Positions 8,071 through 16,943 of a stretch of DNA of 64,000 nt are shown one piece after another. The notes under the pieces were generated by a model, which was given only the letters and a program-made list of their open reading frames with translations, did no database searches and was not told where the DNA came from. The DNA comes from Streptacidiphilus sp. 4-A2 (GTDB lineage Bacteria > Actinomycetota > Actinomycetes > Streptomycetales > Streptomycetaceae). The stretch is from positions 8,419,845 to 8,483,844 of the forward strand of contig JAAFYY010000001.1 of assembly GCA_014284505.1 (NCBI GenBank), written 5' to 3'. The translations under genes and the position numbers were made by a program. Numbering within the stretch: position 1 is the stretch's first letter; every line of letters starts with the position of its first letter.

Positions 8071-8110
8071 CGTGGTTCGTACGTCGATGCCCGCGCTCGC
8101 GCCATGGGCG
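8071..8110 (+). promoter_or_regulatory. Shared cold-shock leader element, copy 3 (divergent)
   Basis: CGTGGTTC at 8071-8078 is followed by ACGT and by a GCCC(8089-8092)/GGGC(8106-8109) hairpin whose outer edge lies 101 bases from the start of cold-shock copy 3. The interior differs from copies 1 and 2, but order and spacing are kept. Confidence 0.5.
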
Positions 8111-8210
8111 TTGTGCTGTCCGGCAGTTGTCGAAGGACCAGGGCGATCACCTCATCACCCCCGGGGCGTTCGGCAGTCGGCGCCCCAAGTCCCCGACAGG
8201 GGAGCAGCAC

Positions 8211-8414
8211 ATGGCCAGTGGCACCGTGAAGTGGTTCAACGCCGAGAAGGGCTTCGGCTTCATCGCCCAGGACGGCGGCGGCGCCGATGTCTTCGCCCAC
8301 TACTCGAACATCAACGCGCAGGGCTTCCGTGAGCTCTTCGAGGGACAGAAGGTCGAGTTCGAGGTCACCCAGGGCCAGAAGGGCCCGCAGGCCGAGAACA
8401 TCACCATCGTCTGA
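8211..8414 (+). CDS. Cold-shock protein, copy 3
   Basis: This is a 67-residue cold-shock domain with RNP1 KGFGFIAQ and RNP2 DVFAHYSNI. The start at 8211 (MASGTVKWF) is the conserved one. Codon use and protein sequence are close to copies 1 and 2, pointing to local duplication, while the leader and intergenic DNA have diverged. It ends in the hairpin at 8438-8472. Confidence 0.95.
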   Translation: MASGTVKWFNAEKGFGFIAQDGGGADVFAHYSNINAQGFRELFEGQKVEFEVTQGQKGPQAENITIV

Positions 8415-8437
8415 GGAGGAGTCCTCAGCTGGTGATC

Positions 8438-8472
8438 CGGGCGCCCCGCACCCCACCGGTGCGGGGCGCCCG
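8438..8472 (+). terminator. Terminator hairpin after cold-shock copy 3
   Basis: A perfect 15-bp stem (8438-8452 with 8458-8472) and 5-base loop, with the same GGCGCCCCGCACC core as the hairpin at 6233-6266. Confidence 0.8.
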
Positions 8473-8553
8473 TGCTGTGGCGCCCGGCTGGGGATGCGGA
8501 GCCGACCGGGGTCGCGGATGCTGGAGGGGCAACTCTCTGCGAGGAGGACGCCC

Positions 8554-8739
8554 ATGTCCATGCTCGACAAGCTCAAAGGCCTGCTGCAGGGTCACGAGGA
8601 CCAGGCCCACCAGGGGGTCGAGAAGGCCGGCGACTACGTGGACGGGAAGACCGGCGACAAGTACAGCGGTCAGGTCGACTCGGCCCAGCAGAAGATCAAC
8701 CAGCAGATCGACGGCAATCCGCCGGCTTCCGGGCAGTAG
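8554..8739 (+). CDS. MT0933-like antitoxin-family protein
   Basis: The 61-residue hydrophilic helical protein (MSMLDKLKGLLQGHEDQAHQ, then EKAGDYVDGKTGDKYSG) matches the pattern of the MT0933/Rv0909 antitoxin-like family: short, Lys/Asp/Gln-rich, with DKxGxYVDxKTxxKY. GAGGAGG at 8541-8547 fixes the start. In mycobacteria the partner is a Rv0910-type toxin. No toxin gene lies next to it here, so it may be an orphan with a different role, for example in stress. Confidence 0.7.
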   Translation: MSMLDKLKGLLQGHEDQAHQGVEKAGDYVDGKTGDKYSGQVDSAQQKINQQIDGNPPASGQ

Positions 8740-8992
8740 CACGGCGGGTCCCGCCGGACCGTACCCGTGTCGCTCTGGGGGCGGCATGGAAATGCGGTCG
8801 AACGGCCTTTCGCGCAGTCCGCCGAATGTGAACTCGCGTCCGAACAGCGAACGGAATTTCGTATTCCGAGCCATGGTTCGAGTGTCATCCGGGTGAGTGG
8901 CTTGCCCACCAAAGGGTGAGTTGCGAGCCTACAGATGGTTTGCCGGATTTGATCTCCTTCCGACCGACCTGTTCCAACCAAGGAGATCAATC

Positions 8993-9238
8993 GTGCGTAC
9001 CAACCTCCGCGCGTCCGTCGTGGCCGTCATGGCGACCGTCTGCGTCGCCATGGGGACCGGCACCGCCCTTGCCGACTGCGGTCCGTGGGACCAGGGCCAG
9101 GGCTACATGGACACCGACCACGGCGCGGCCCACGGCGCCCTGGCCGCCAACTCCGACGTGGTCGCCTACGACGGCCCGTCGGGCCACGTCCTGCTGGGCC
9201 ACCACAACGTGGCGGGTGCGGCGGGCGCTCACTGGTGA
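8993..9238 (+). CDS. Small secreted His/Gly-rich peptide
   Basis: GTG at 8993 with AAGGAGATC upstream opens an 81-residue frame. Residues 1-30 are a Sec signal (RASVVAVMATVCVAMGTGTA, then ALA-DCGP). The predicted mature peptide of about 51 residues is rich in Gly, Ala and His, with one Cys near its new N-terminus. It resembles the many uncharacterised small exported Streptomyces peptides. Metal binding through the histidines is only a guess. A long hairpin at 9283-9327 ends the unit. Confidence 0.65.
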   Translation: MRTNLRASVVAVMATVCVAMGTGTALADCGPWDQGQGYMDTDHGAAHGALAANSDVVAYDGPSGHVLLGHHNVAGAAGAHW

Positions 9239-9282
9239 CCGGCGCTCCGGCGCTGTCGGCGGCCTGAACCGGCTGCCCGACC

Positions 9283-9327
9283 CCGGGCCCGCGGTCCGTA
9301 CCCCACGGGTGCGGCCCGCGGGCCCGG
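9283..9327. terminator. Long bidirectional terminator hairpin
   Basis: Outer arms of 12 bp (9283-9294 with 9316-9327) enclose an inner stem CGTACCC/GGGTGCG. It lies between the secreted-peptide gene and the convergent membrane-protein gene. Confidence 0.75.
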
Positions 9328-9352
9328 AGCATGTCCGGGACCGCGGAGAGGC

Positions 9353-10797
9353 TCAGCTCACCCGGCGCAGCACCACGACCTGCTGCTCGTTGAAGATCTG
9401 CTGGTACACCGTGCCGCGGTGCGCCATCTCCGCGTAGGCGACCGGGGTCATCCCCGGCGACCACCAGGACAGGTCGAGCGTGATGTACTGCGGGCCCACC
9501 GGGTCGCCGCCGGGCCAGAACACGGTGCAGCGCGAGGCCAGCGCCGCGAGCTGTGGGTTGCCGGTCTCCACGCTGGCGCCGTCCGGGATCAGCCGGTCCG
9601 CCGCCCGCAGCGCCGCCACCTGCGGCCCGCTGGGGTAGGTCGCCGGGTCGGCCAGTTCGGACAGGGTCAGCGACATGCCCACGCTGATCGCCACGGCCAC
9701 GCCCACCATCAGCGGCGCGGCCTGCCGTGCGTAGGAGCGCGCCCACTCCCAGCGGGCCTTGTCCATCCGCACCACGGCGTCCACCGCGGCCAGGAACACC
9801 ACCGGCATCAGCACCGCGTTGTAGTGCCAGGCGGTGCCCCAGTAGGCGGTGTTGTCCGAGCTGAAGCGCCAGGCCAGGGTCGGCACCGCCATCAGCACCA
9901 GCGGCGAGCGCAGGCACAGCAGGCCGGTCAGGCCGAAGATCCAGCCGAGGGTGCGCCACTTCACCGCCGGCCAGATCAGCCCCAGCAGCATCGAGCCGAT
10001 GTGCGCGTGGGTGGCGCTGCCGCCCGGCAGGTTGCTGAAGTAGGCGTAGTGGTGGTCGACCGCGAACCAGGGGATGATCCGGTACACCGTCAGCGAGACC
10101 GCCGCCACGCCGCCGGACACCAGCAGCGCGCCCGACTGCCAGCGGCGGTTGAACAGCAGCAGTACGCCCACGGCGGCCACGGTCAGACCCATGTCCTCCT
10201 TGACCAGCAGCAGCGGCAGCGACCACCAGGCGGCCCGGTTCCAGCGCCGCAGATACAGCTGGCGCATCACCACGGCCATCAGCGGGACGGCGAAGGCGAT
10301 TTCGTGGAAGTCCGCGTCCACCGCGCGCTGGAGGCCCCAGGAGAGGCCGTAGGCCACGCCGATCGCCAGGCCCTTGGCCCGGGTCAGCGCCAGTTCGGCG
10401 GTCGAGGAGACCACGGTGACGGAGATCGCGAACAGCACCGCCTGGGCCACCAGCAGGGTGATCGCCGACGGGAACAGCCGGTAGAAGGGGCGATGGTGGC
10501 GATGATCGGGGAGAAGTGGTCGCCGAGCACATTGAACCCGGGACCCTTGATGTCCGAGATCGGCGCCCCGAGGTGCGCGTAGCCGCGCACCGCCTGGGTG
10601 AAGATCCCCAGATCCCACTCCTCGGCGCCGAACCGCTCGTAGCGCGCCACCGACAGTATGGTCCAGACCACACAGAAGACCGCGCCGAGCAGCACATGCG
10701 GGGTCCACGGGCTGAAGCGCTCGCGCAGCCGGGCCAGCCCGGGGCGGCTCGGCGCAGGCGCCGTATTCGGCTCGGGGATCTCCGTCGTCGTGCTCAT
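9353..10797 (-). CDS. DUF2079 polytopic membrane protein (one frameshift)
   Basis: After restoring one C in the run near 10490, a single protein of about 480 residues results: a Pro-rich cytoplasmic start (MSTTTEIPEPNTAPAPSRPG), then about ten membrane helices, with the family landmarks ISDIKGPGFNVLGDHFSP and DADFHEIAFAVPLMAV. DUF2079 proteins are glycosyltransferase-C-like in outline and are thought to use polyprenyl-linked sugars, but no activity is established for them. ATG 10797 was chosen as the first Met of the conserved Streptomyces-like start, with GGGAG upstream. Confidence 0.8.
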
Positions 10798-10963
10798 GGC
10801 GTCATCGCTCCCGGTGTGTGCCGCGGATTCAAGCAAAATACCGGTCACAAGAGATTGCCGATACTACACATGCGAAACTATCAGGCGTGTTTCGCGACGT
10901 TCTCGATCATGCCCGGGCGAGGCGGCCCGGATGACAGGTCGGATGTCTGGGTAAGTCGTCGGC

Positions 10964-11271
10964 ATGACCGAGGTATTGATCGAAGAGAACTTCGTGCACA
11001 TCGACGGCCGCGACATGGCTGTGATTCTGGCCATCGTCGACCGCTTGGGGCTTGAGGCCGAGCCCACCGCGCCCAGGCATGTCAGTGAGCGGCACACCTG
11101 GGTGCTGGCGCTGCACTGGCTGACCGCCGACCGGCCCCCGGCCGAGCTGGGCGCGGCACTGCCCGGAGCGCTCGCGGAGATCCGGCAGCACTACCTCGAC
11201 GGCGGCAAGGTCCCCCGGCCAGACTCGCCGTGTACGGCCCCAACGAGGTGGTGCTCAGCACCGTGGAGTGA
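10964..11271 (+). CDS. Hypothetical protein of about 102 residues (one frameshift)
   Basis: The start MTEVLIEENFVHIDGRDMAV leads into helices (VILAIVDRLGL, HTWVLALHWL, LGAALPGALAEIRQHYLDG). With one base restored near 11215 the end becomes LAVYGPNEVVLSTVE and a TGA at 11269-11271. Regular composition and codon use suggest a real cytoplasmic protein of unknown role. Confidence 0.55.
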
Positions 11272-11362
11272 CGGGCCGGGGTGGCCGGCGGGCCGGGTGG
11301 ACCGACGGGCCGGGGGAGTGACGGGCCGTCGGACCGCGCTCCGCTCGGCCGGTTCAGCCGGT

Positions 11363-11815
11363 TCAGCCGGTCGGCGGCTCGCGGTCGGCGGCTTGGTCCA
11401 GCGGCTTGGTCCAGCGGCGCCACTGTTGCTCCGGCGCGTATCCGGCGGCCTGCCAGGCGAGTTGGCCCAGTTCATTGTGTTCCAGCACCATCGCGTCGCC
11501 GCGGCGGCCGCCGAGCTCGGTGAAGCGGCGTTCGGCGGCCGCCAGCAGCGCGCGGCCGACGCCCTGGCGGCGTGCCGCCGGGTGCACGGCCAGACGGTAC
11601 AGATGGCAGCGCCAGCCGTCCCAGCCCGCGATCACGGTGCCGACCATCAGGCCGTTCCGCTCGGCGATGATCACCGATTCGGCGTCCCGGGCGATCAGCC
11701 GGCCCACGCCTGTCTCGTCGTCGCTGATGCTGGTGCCCTCGGCGGCGGACTTCCAGAAGTCCAGCAGCGGGCGGACGTCCTCGGGGGTGGCGGTGCGGAT
11801 GGCCAGGTCGCTCAT
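11363..11815 (-). CDS. GNAT-family N-acetyltransferase
   Basis: This 150-residue GNAT domain includes AIRTATPEDVRPLLDFWKSA at the start, LYRLAVHPAARRQGVGRAL as the acetyl-CoA-binding motif A (RQGVGRAL), and LEHNELGQLAWQAAGYAPE near the end. The acceptor substrate is unknown. The start at 11815 (MSDLAIRT) is the natural domain boundary. The same strand carries the MBL and DinB genes upstream, but 77 bases separate it from the MBL stop. Confidence 0.88.
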   Translation of the reverse strand: MSDLAIRTATPEDVRPLLDFWKSAAEGTSISDDETGVGRLIARDAESVIIAERNGLMVGTVIAGWDGWRCHLYRLAVHPAARRQGVGRALLAAAERRFTELGGRRGDAMVLEHNELGQLAWQAAGYAPEQQWRRWTKPLDQAADREPPTG

Positions 11816-11892
11816 GGGCGGAGAGCCTGGCACATGCCGCGGCGGGGCCGTCCGGCGGGTGGGAGACCGCGGCCGGACGGCCCCCGGGGCGG

Positions 11893-12546
11893 TCACCAGC
11901 CCCGGGCGCGCCATTCGTCGAGCTGCGGGCGCTCGGCACCGAGGGTGGTGTCGCCGCCGTGGCCCGGGTAGACCCAGGTCTCGTCCGCGAGCGGCGCGAA
12001 GACCTTGGTCTCGACGTCGTGCAGCAGGCTGCGGAAGCGCTCCGGGTCGCCCTCGGTGTTGCCCACGCCGCCGGGGAAGAGGCAGTCGCCGGTGAACACG
12101 TGGGAGTGGCCCTGCGGGTCGTCGTAGACCAGCACGATCGCGCCCGGGGTGTGTCCGACCACGTGCCGGACGGTGAGGGCGACCTCGCCCACCCGCAGCG
12201 TGTCGCCGTCGTCCAGCAGCACGTCGGTGGCGACGCCGATGCCGGGGGCGTCGATCCGCCCGGCCGCGGTGGTGGCACCGGTGGCCGCGACCACCTCGGC
12301 CAGCGCGAACCAGTGGTCGTGGTGCTGGTGGGTGGTGACGACCGTGGCCAGGTTCTCGCCGACGGTTTCCAGCAGCACCGGCGCCTCGGCGGCGGCGTCG
12401 ATCAGCAGCTGCTCGCCGGTGGCCCGGCAGCGCAGCAGATAGGAGTTGTTGTTCATACTGCCGACGGCCACCTTGGTGATCACCAGGTGGGCCAGCTCTC
12501 GCACGTCCGGCGTTCCGCCGACGGTCACCGCTCCGTGGTACGACAT
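11893..12546 (-). CDS. MBL-fold metallo-hydrolase (glyoxalase II-like)
   Basis: In this 217-residue protein TTHQHHDHW is the HxHxDH metal motif, GHTPGAIVL supplies the next histidine, FTGDCLFPGG the bridging Asp and YPGHGGDTTLG the last His. This is a binuclear zinc hydrolase of the glyoxalase II/persulfide-dioxygenase type. It starts 11 bases after the stop of the DinB-family gene, so the two form an operon. In actinobacteria this pairing suggests mycothiol-linked detoxification, but the substrate is not proven. The pair lies just upstream of uvrA on the other strand. Confidence 0.88.
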   Translation of the reverse strand: MSYHGAVTVGGTPDVRELAHLVITKVAVGSMNNNSYLLRCRATGEQLLIDAAAEAPVLLETVGENLATVVTTHQHHDHWFALAEVVAATGATTAAGRIDAPGIGVATDVLLDDGDTLRVGEVALTVRHVVGHTPGAIVLVYDDPQGHSHVFTGDCLFPGGVGNTEGDPERFRSLLHDVETKVFAPLADETWVYPGHGGDTTLGAERPQLDEWRARGW

Positions 12547-12556
12547 GCCGCTCAGC

Positions 12557-13228
12557 TTAGCGGGGGAGAGCGGGCAGGACGGACAACGGGACGCCCAGAC
12601 CGGAACCGTCCGACCGGCCGGAGAGCCAGGCCAGCAGCGCGGCCGGGGTCGCGTCGAAGCTGTCCAGCAGCTCCTGGGTGAGCACGCCGGACTCCAGGTG
12701 GCGGGCGGTGAGCGGGCCCAGCTCGCGGGAGACGAAGTCGGCGGGCCACTCGGCCGGGGTGCAGTCCAGGGCCAGGTCGACCAGGTGGTAGTGGATCTCC
12801 TGAGTGCGCTTGACCGGGACATATGCGGCCGGGAAGACGCCGAGCCGGTGCGGCACCTCCACTCCCCAGGCGTGGTCCGGCATCGCGTCCGCCGCCTCGG
12901 CCAGCCGCGCGGCGGAGTCGCGCAGATCGGCCAGCTGCTCGGGCAGCGGGCGCTTGGCCCCGGCCTCGATCCCGTCGTCCCGCTCCTGGAGCGAGGAGTA
13001 CATCGCGATCGGCGTGCCGATCCGGGCTCCGGTCAGCAGATTGACCATGCCGTCCGCGTTGCGGGCGAGGTGGGCCAGCAGGTGGCCACGGGTCCAGCCC
13101 GGCAGCGCGGACGGTTCGAAGACCTGCTCGGGGCGCATCGCCCGGACGCTGCGCAGCAGGCGTTCCTCGGCTTCGGCGTTGGCGGCCAGGGCCCGGTCGG
13201 GCCGAGGGGTGGCGGAGTGGGCGGTCAT
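12557..13228 (-). CDS. Maleylpyruvate isomerase/DinB-family mycothiol-dependent protein
   Basis: The 223-residue protein has the N-terminal four-helix DinB-like bundle. SALPGWTRGHLLAHLARNAD includes the metal-site histidine, and EIHYHLVDLALDC adds further ligands, followed by the typical C-terminal domain. Members use mycothiol as cofactor or leaving group. It is the first gene of a two-gene operon with the MBL hydrolase. Confidence 0.85.
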   Translation of the reverse strand: MTAHSATPRPDRALAANAEAEERLLRSVRAMRPEQVFEPSALPGWTRGHLLAHLARNADGMVNLLTGARIGTPIAMYSSLQERDDGIEAGAKRPLPEQLADLRDSAARLAEAADAMPDHAWGVEVPHRLGVFPAAYVPVKRTQEIHYHLVDLALDCTPAEWPADFVSRELGPLTARHLESGVLTQELLDSFDATPAALLAWLSGRSDGSGLGVPLSVLPALPR

Positions 13229-13665
13229 GTGCGGTGACTCCCGTCGGCTGGTACGTGCGGTGTGACGTGTGCGCTGGCAGGTGCTGCGGGTCGGGTGCGC
13301 CGCGAGCGGTGCGGGGCGGGTGTGTGCGGTGTGTGCGGTACGCGGTGCGCGCGGTGCCCCGGGCGGTCGGCGTGTCCCCGGCGTCCCACAGTCGTTGCAT
13401 CGGGTGGGGCGGTGCTCACGCTACCGTCGCCGAAGTCACCCGTTCGGGTGAGTCTGCTCGATTGCCTCAAAAATCGAACACGTGATCCCATAGTCTCAGT
13501 GCCGCAGCACTCGCCCGGCCGGATGCCTACCATGGGGTTGCCTACCATGGTGGGCAGAATCCGGTCCTGCGCGCGCCTGCGCCGCCCCGCACCCCATGTA
13601 CGTCGGGCGGCCCCGGATCGCCCCATCCAGGACCGCCCGACACCCGCTCCGGAAGGTCCAGAAGC
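13229..13665. other. Intergenic region before uvrA, with regulatory-looking sites
   Basis: No credible gene. 13254-13372 is a G/T-rich tract with recurring GTGTGCGGT. TCACCCGttCGGGTGA at 13436-13451 is a perfect 16-base palindrome. GAACACGTGATC at 13476-13487 resembles an actinobacterial LexA site (GAAC-N4-GTTC) in one half only. GCCTACCATGG is repeated directly 16 bases apart at about 13524-13551. The uvrA promoter must lie here, and I cannot fix it. Confidence 0.45.
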
Positions 13666-16600
13666 GTGGCAGACCGCCTCATTGTCCGCGGTGCTCGCGA
13701 GCACAACCTCAAGAACGTCTCGCTCGACCTGCCCCGCGACTCGCTCATTGTCTTCACCGGGCTCTCCGGCTCGGGGAAGTCCTCACTTGCCTTCGACACG
13801 ATTTTCGCCGAGGGCCAGCGCCGCTATGTCGAGTCGCTGTCCTCCTACGCCCGGCAGTTCCTCGGCCAGATGGACAAGCCCGATGTGGACTTCATCGAGG
13901 GCCTGTCCCCGGCTGTCTCCATCGACCAGAAGTCCACCTCGCGCAACCCGCGCTCCACCGTCGGCACGATCACCGAGGTCTACGACTACCTGCGGCTGCT
14001 CTTCGCGCGCATCGGCCACCCGCACTGCCCGGTCTGCGGCCGCCCGATCGCCCGGCAGTCGCCGCAGCAGATCGTCGACAAGGTGCTGGAACTGCCCGAG
14101 GGGACCAGGTTCCAGCTGCTCAGCCCGCTGGTCCGGGCCCGCAAGGGCGAGTTCGTCGACCTCTTCGCCGACCTCCAGACCAAGGGATACTCCCGGGCCC
14201 GGGTCAACGGCGCGACCATCCAGCTGACCGAACCCCCGGTGCTGAAGAAGCAGGAGAAGCACACCATCGAGGTGGTGGTGGACCGGCTCACGGTCAAGGC
14301 CTCCGCCCAGCGCCGGCTCACCGACTCCGTCGAGACCGCGCTCAAGCTCTCCGGCGGCACGGTGGTGCTCGACTTCGTCGACCTGCCGGAGAACGACCCC
14401 GAGCGTGAGCGGATGTACTCCGAGCACCTCTACTGCACCTTCGACGACATCTCCTACGAGGAGCTGGAGCCGCGCTCGTTCTCCTTCAACTCGCCGTTCG
14501 GGGCCTGCCCGGAGTGCACCGGCATCGGCACCCGGATGGAGGTCGACGCCGAGCTGATCATCCCCGACGAGGAGAAGACCCTCGAAGAGGGCGCGATCCA
14601 CGCCTGGTCGCTCGGCCACACCAAGGAGTATCACCTGCGGCTGATCACGGCCCTGGGCAAGGAGCTCGGTTTCCGTACCGACATCCCCTGGGCCGGGCTG
14701 CCGCAGCGCGCCAAGAAGGCGCTGCTGTACGGGCACAAGACCCAGGTCGAGGTGCGGTTCACCAACCGCTTCGGGCGCGAGCGCTCGTATGTCACCGGCT
14801 TCGAGGGCGTGGTGCCCTTCGTCGAGCGGCGGCACGCCGACTCCGAGACCGACAGCAGCCGGGAGCGCTTCGAGGGCTATATGCGCGAGGTCCCCTGCCC
14901 CGCCTGCCACGGCACCCGGCTCAAGCCGGTGGTGCTCGCGGTCACCATGGCCGGGAAGTCCATCGCCGAGGTGGCCGGCATGTCGATCAGCGACTGCGCC
15001 GAGTTCCTGGGTGCGATGCAGCTCACCGAGCGGGAGAGCACCATCGCCGAGCGGGTGCTGAAGGAGGTCAACGAGCGGCTGCGGTTCCTGGTCGACGTCG
15101 GCCTGGACTACCTCTCGCTCAACCGCGCGGCGGGCACCCTCTCCGGCGGTGAGGCGCAGCGGATCCGGCTGGCCACCCAGATCGGCTCCGGCCTGGTCGG
15201 CGTGCTCTATGTGCTGGACGAGCCCTCCATCGGGCTGCACCAGCGGGACAACCACCGGCTGATCGAGACCCTGGTCCGGCTGCGCGACCTGGGCAACACC
15301 CTGATCGTGGTCGAGCACGACGAGGACACCATCCGCACCGCGGACTGGGTGGTCGACATCGGCCCGGGCGCGGGGGAGCACGGCGGGCATGTGGTGCACT
15401 CCGGTTCGCGCGAGGGCCTGCTCGCCAACCAGGAGTCGCTGACCGGCGCCTACCTCTCCGGCCGGCGCAGCATCCCGACCCCGGAGCTGCGCCGCCCGGT
15501 CGACCCGAAGCGGCAGATCACCGTCCACGGCGCCCGCGAGCACAATCTGCGCGACGTCGACGTCAGCTTCCCGCTGGGGATGTTCACCGCGGTCACCGGC
15601 GTGTCCGGATCCGGCAAGTCGACGCTGGTCAACGACATCCTGTACACCCACCTGGCGCGTGAGCTGAACGGCGCGCGCAGTGTGCCCGGGCGGCACACCC
15701 GGGTCACCGGGACGGAACTGGTCGACAAGGTCGTCCATGTCGACCAGTCGCCGATCGGCCGGACCCCGCGCTCCAACCCGGCGACCTACACCGGGGTGTT
15801 CGACCATGTCCGGCGCCTGTTCGCGGAGACCACCGAGGCCAAGGTCCGGGGCTATCTGCCGGGCCGGTTCTCCTTCAACGTCAAGGGCGGGCGCTGCGAG
15901 AACTGCGCCGGTGACGGCACCATCAAGATCGAGATGAACTTCCTGCCGGACGTCTACGTCCCCTGCGAGGTGTGCCACGGCGCGCGCTACAACCGGGAGA
16001 CGCTGGACGTCCACTACAAGGGCAAGTCGATCGCCGAGGTGCTGGACATGCCGATCGAGGAGGGCCTGGAGTTCTTCGAGGCCGTCCCGGCGATCGCCCG
16101 GCACCTGCGGACGCTGACGGACGTCGGTCTCGGCTACGTCCGGCTCGGCCAGTCCGCGCCGACCCTCTCCGGCGGTGAGGCGCAGCGGGTGAAGCTGGCC
16201 TCGGAGCTCCAGAAGCGCTCCACCGGCCGCACCGTCTACGTCCTGGACGAGCCCACCACCGGGCTGCACTTCGAGGACATCAGCAAGCTGATCAAGGTGC
16301 TGACCGGGCTGGTGGAGAAGGGCAACACGGTCATCGTCATCGAGCACAACCTCGATGTGATCAAGACCTCGGACTGGGTCATCGACATGGGCCCGGAGGG
16401 CGGCAACGGCGGCGGCATGGTGGTCGCCGAGGGTACGCCGGAGCAGGTCGCGGCGGTGGGCGAGAGCCACACCGGGAAGTTCCTGCGGGACATCCTGGGG
16501 GAGGACCGGGTCTTCGACATGCCCGGGTCCGTCACGGGGCGCAAGCCCGCCGCGAAGTCCTCCACGAAGACGGCCGCGAAGACGGCCGCGAAGACGGCAG

Positions 16601-16791
16601 CGACGTCCGTGGCGAAGGGTCCCGCCAAGAAGGCGGTCGCCGCCAAGGCCCCGGTGAAGGCGCCGGCGAAGAAGACAGCTGTCGCGAAGAGCGCTGCGGC
16701 GAAGCCGGCGACCAAGAAGGCGGCCGCGAGCAAGACCGCCGCGAGCAAGACCGCCGCGAGCAAGACCGCTGCCGGCCGGAAGCGGGGCTGA
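13666..16791 (+). CDS. uvrA: UvrABC excinuclease subunit A
   Basis: This 1041-residue damage sensor of nucleotide-excision repair has two ABC modules: Walker A motifs GLSGSGKSSLAF (about residue 32) and GVSGSGKSTLVN (about 646), signature LSGGEAQRIRLA, and zinc modules (CPVCGRP; CPECTGIGTR). It partners UvrB and, through it, UvrC encoded at 28.6 kb. The GTG start has GGAAGG upstream. The last 80 residues after the conserved FDMPGSVTGRKP are an Ala/Lys/Thr-rich tail with repeated ASKTA and KTAAKTAA units, like the basic tails of actinobacterial HupS-type proteins. This could add nonspecific DNA binding. Frame is intact over 3.1 kb. Confidence 0.97.
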   Translation: MADRLIVRGAREHNLKNVSLDLPRDSLIVFTGLSGSGKSSLAFDTIFAEGQRRYVESLSSYARQFLGQMDKPDVDFIEGLSPAVSIDQKSTSRNPRSTVGTITEVYDYLRLLFARIGHPHCPVCGRPIARQSPQQIVDKVLELPEGTRFQLLSPLVRARKGEFVDLFADLQTKGYSRARVNGATIQLTEPPVLKKQEKHTIEVVVDRLTVKASAQRRLTDSVETALKLSGGTVVLDFVDLPENDPERERMYSEHLYCTFDDISYEELEPRSFSFNSPFGACPECTGIGTRMEVDAELIIPDEEKTLEEGAIHAWSLGHTKEYHLRLITALGKELGFRTDIPWAGLPQRAKKALLYGHKTQVEVRFTNRFGRERSYVTGFEGVVPFVERRHADSETDSSRERFEGYMREVPCPACHGTRLKPVVLAVTMAGKSIAEVAGMSISDCAEFLGAMQLTERESTIAERVLKEVNERLRFLVDVGLDYLSLNRAAGTLSGGEAQRIRLATQIGSGLVGVLYVLDEPSIGLHQRDNHRLIETLVRLRDLGNTLIVVEHDEDTIRTADWVVDIGPGAGEHGGHVVHSGSREGLLANQESLTGAYLSGRRSIPTPELRRPVDPKRQITVHGAREHNLRDVDVSFPLGMFTAVTGVSGSGKSTLVNDILYTHLARELNGARSVPGRHTRVTGTELVDKVVHVDQSPIGRTPRSNPATYTGVFDHVRRLFAETTEAKVRGYLPGRFSFNVKGGRCENCAGDGTIKIEMNFLPDVYVPCEVCHGARYNRETLDVHYKGKSIAEVLDMPIEEGLEFFEAVPAIARHLRTLTDVGLGYVRLGQSAPTLSGGEAQRVKLASELQKRSTGRTVYVLDEPTTGLHFEDISKLIKVLTGLVEKGNTVIVIEHNLDVIKTSDWVIDMGPEGGNGGGMVVAEGTPEQVAAVGESHTGKFLRDILGEDRVFDMPGSVTGRKPAAKSSTKTAAKTAAKTAATSVAKGPAKKAVAAKAPVKAPAKKTAVAKSAAAKPATKKAAASKTAASKTAASKTAAGRKRG

Positions 16792-16943
16792 GCGGCGCGC
16801 ACCGGGAGCGGTCCGGGCTCCGCGGCACCGCCGTGGGGCCCGGAATCCGGGCGGTCTAAGGTGCAGGCGGGGCCGCAACCTGCCCCGGTCGCCGGGCGTT
16901 GTGCCTGGTGCATCCGCCCGACCGCGATGGAGTGAACCGGATC

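Noticed and set aside
8868..8890. GGTTCGAG resembling a tRNA T-arm
   Set aside because: No acceptor, D-arm or anticodon stem can be built around it.
13783..16878. A 1031-codon open frame antisense to uvrA
   Set aside because: It is the usual high-GC shadow frame; the sense strand encodes full UvrA with all motifs, while the antisense product is compositionally biased and has no domain.
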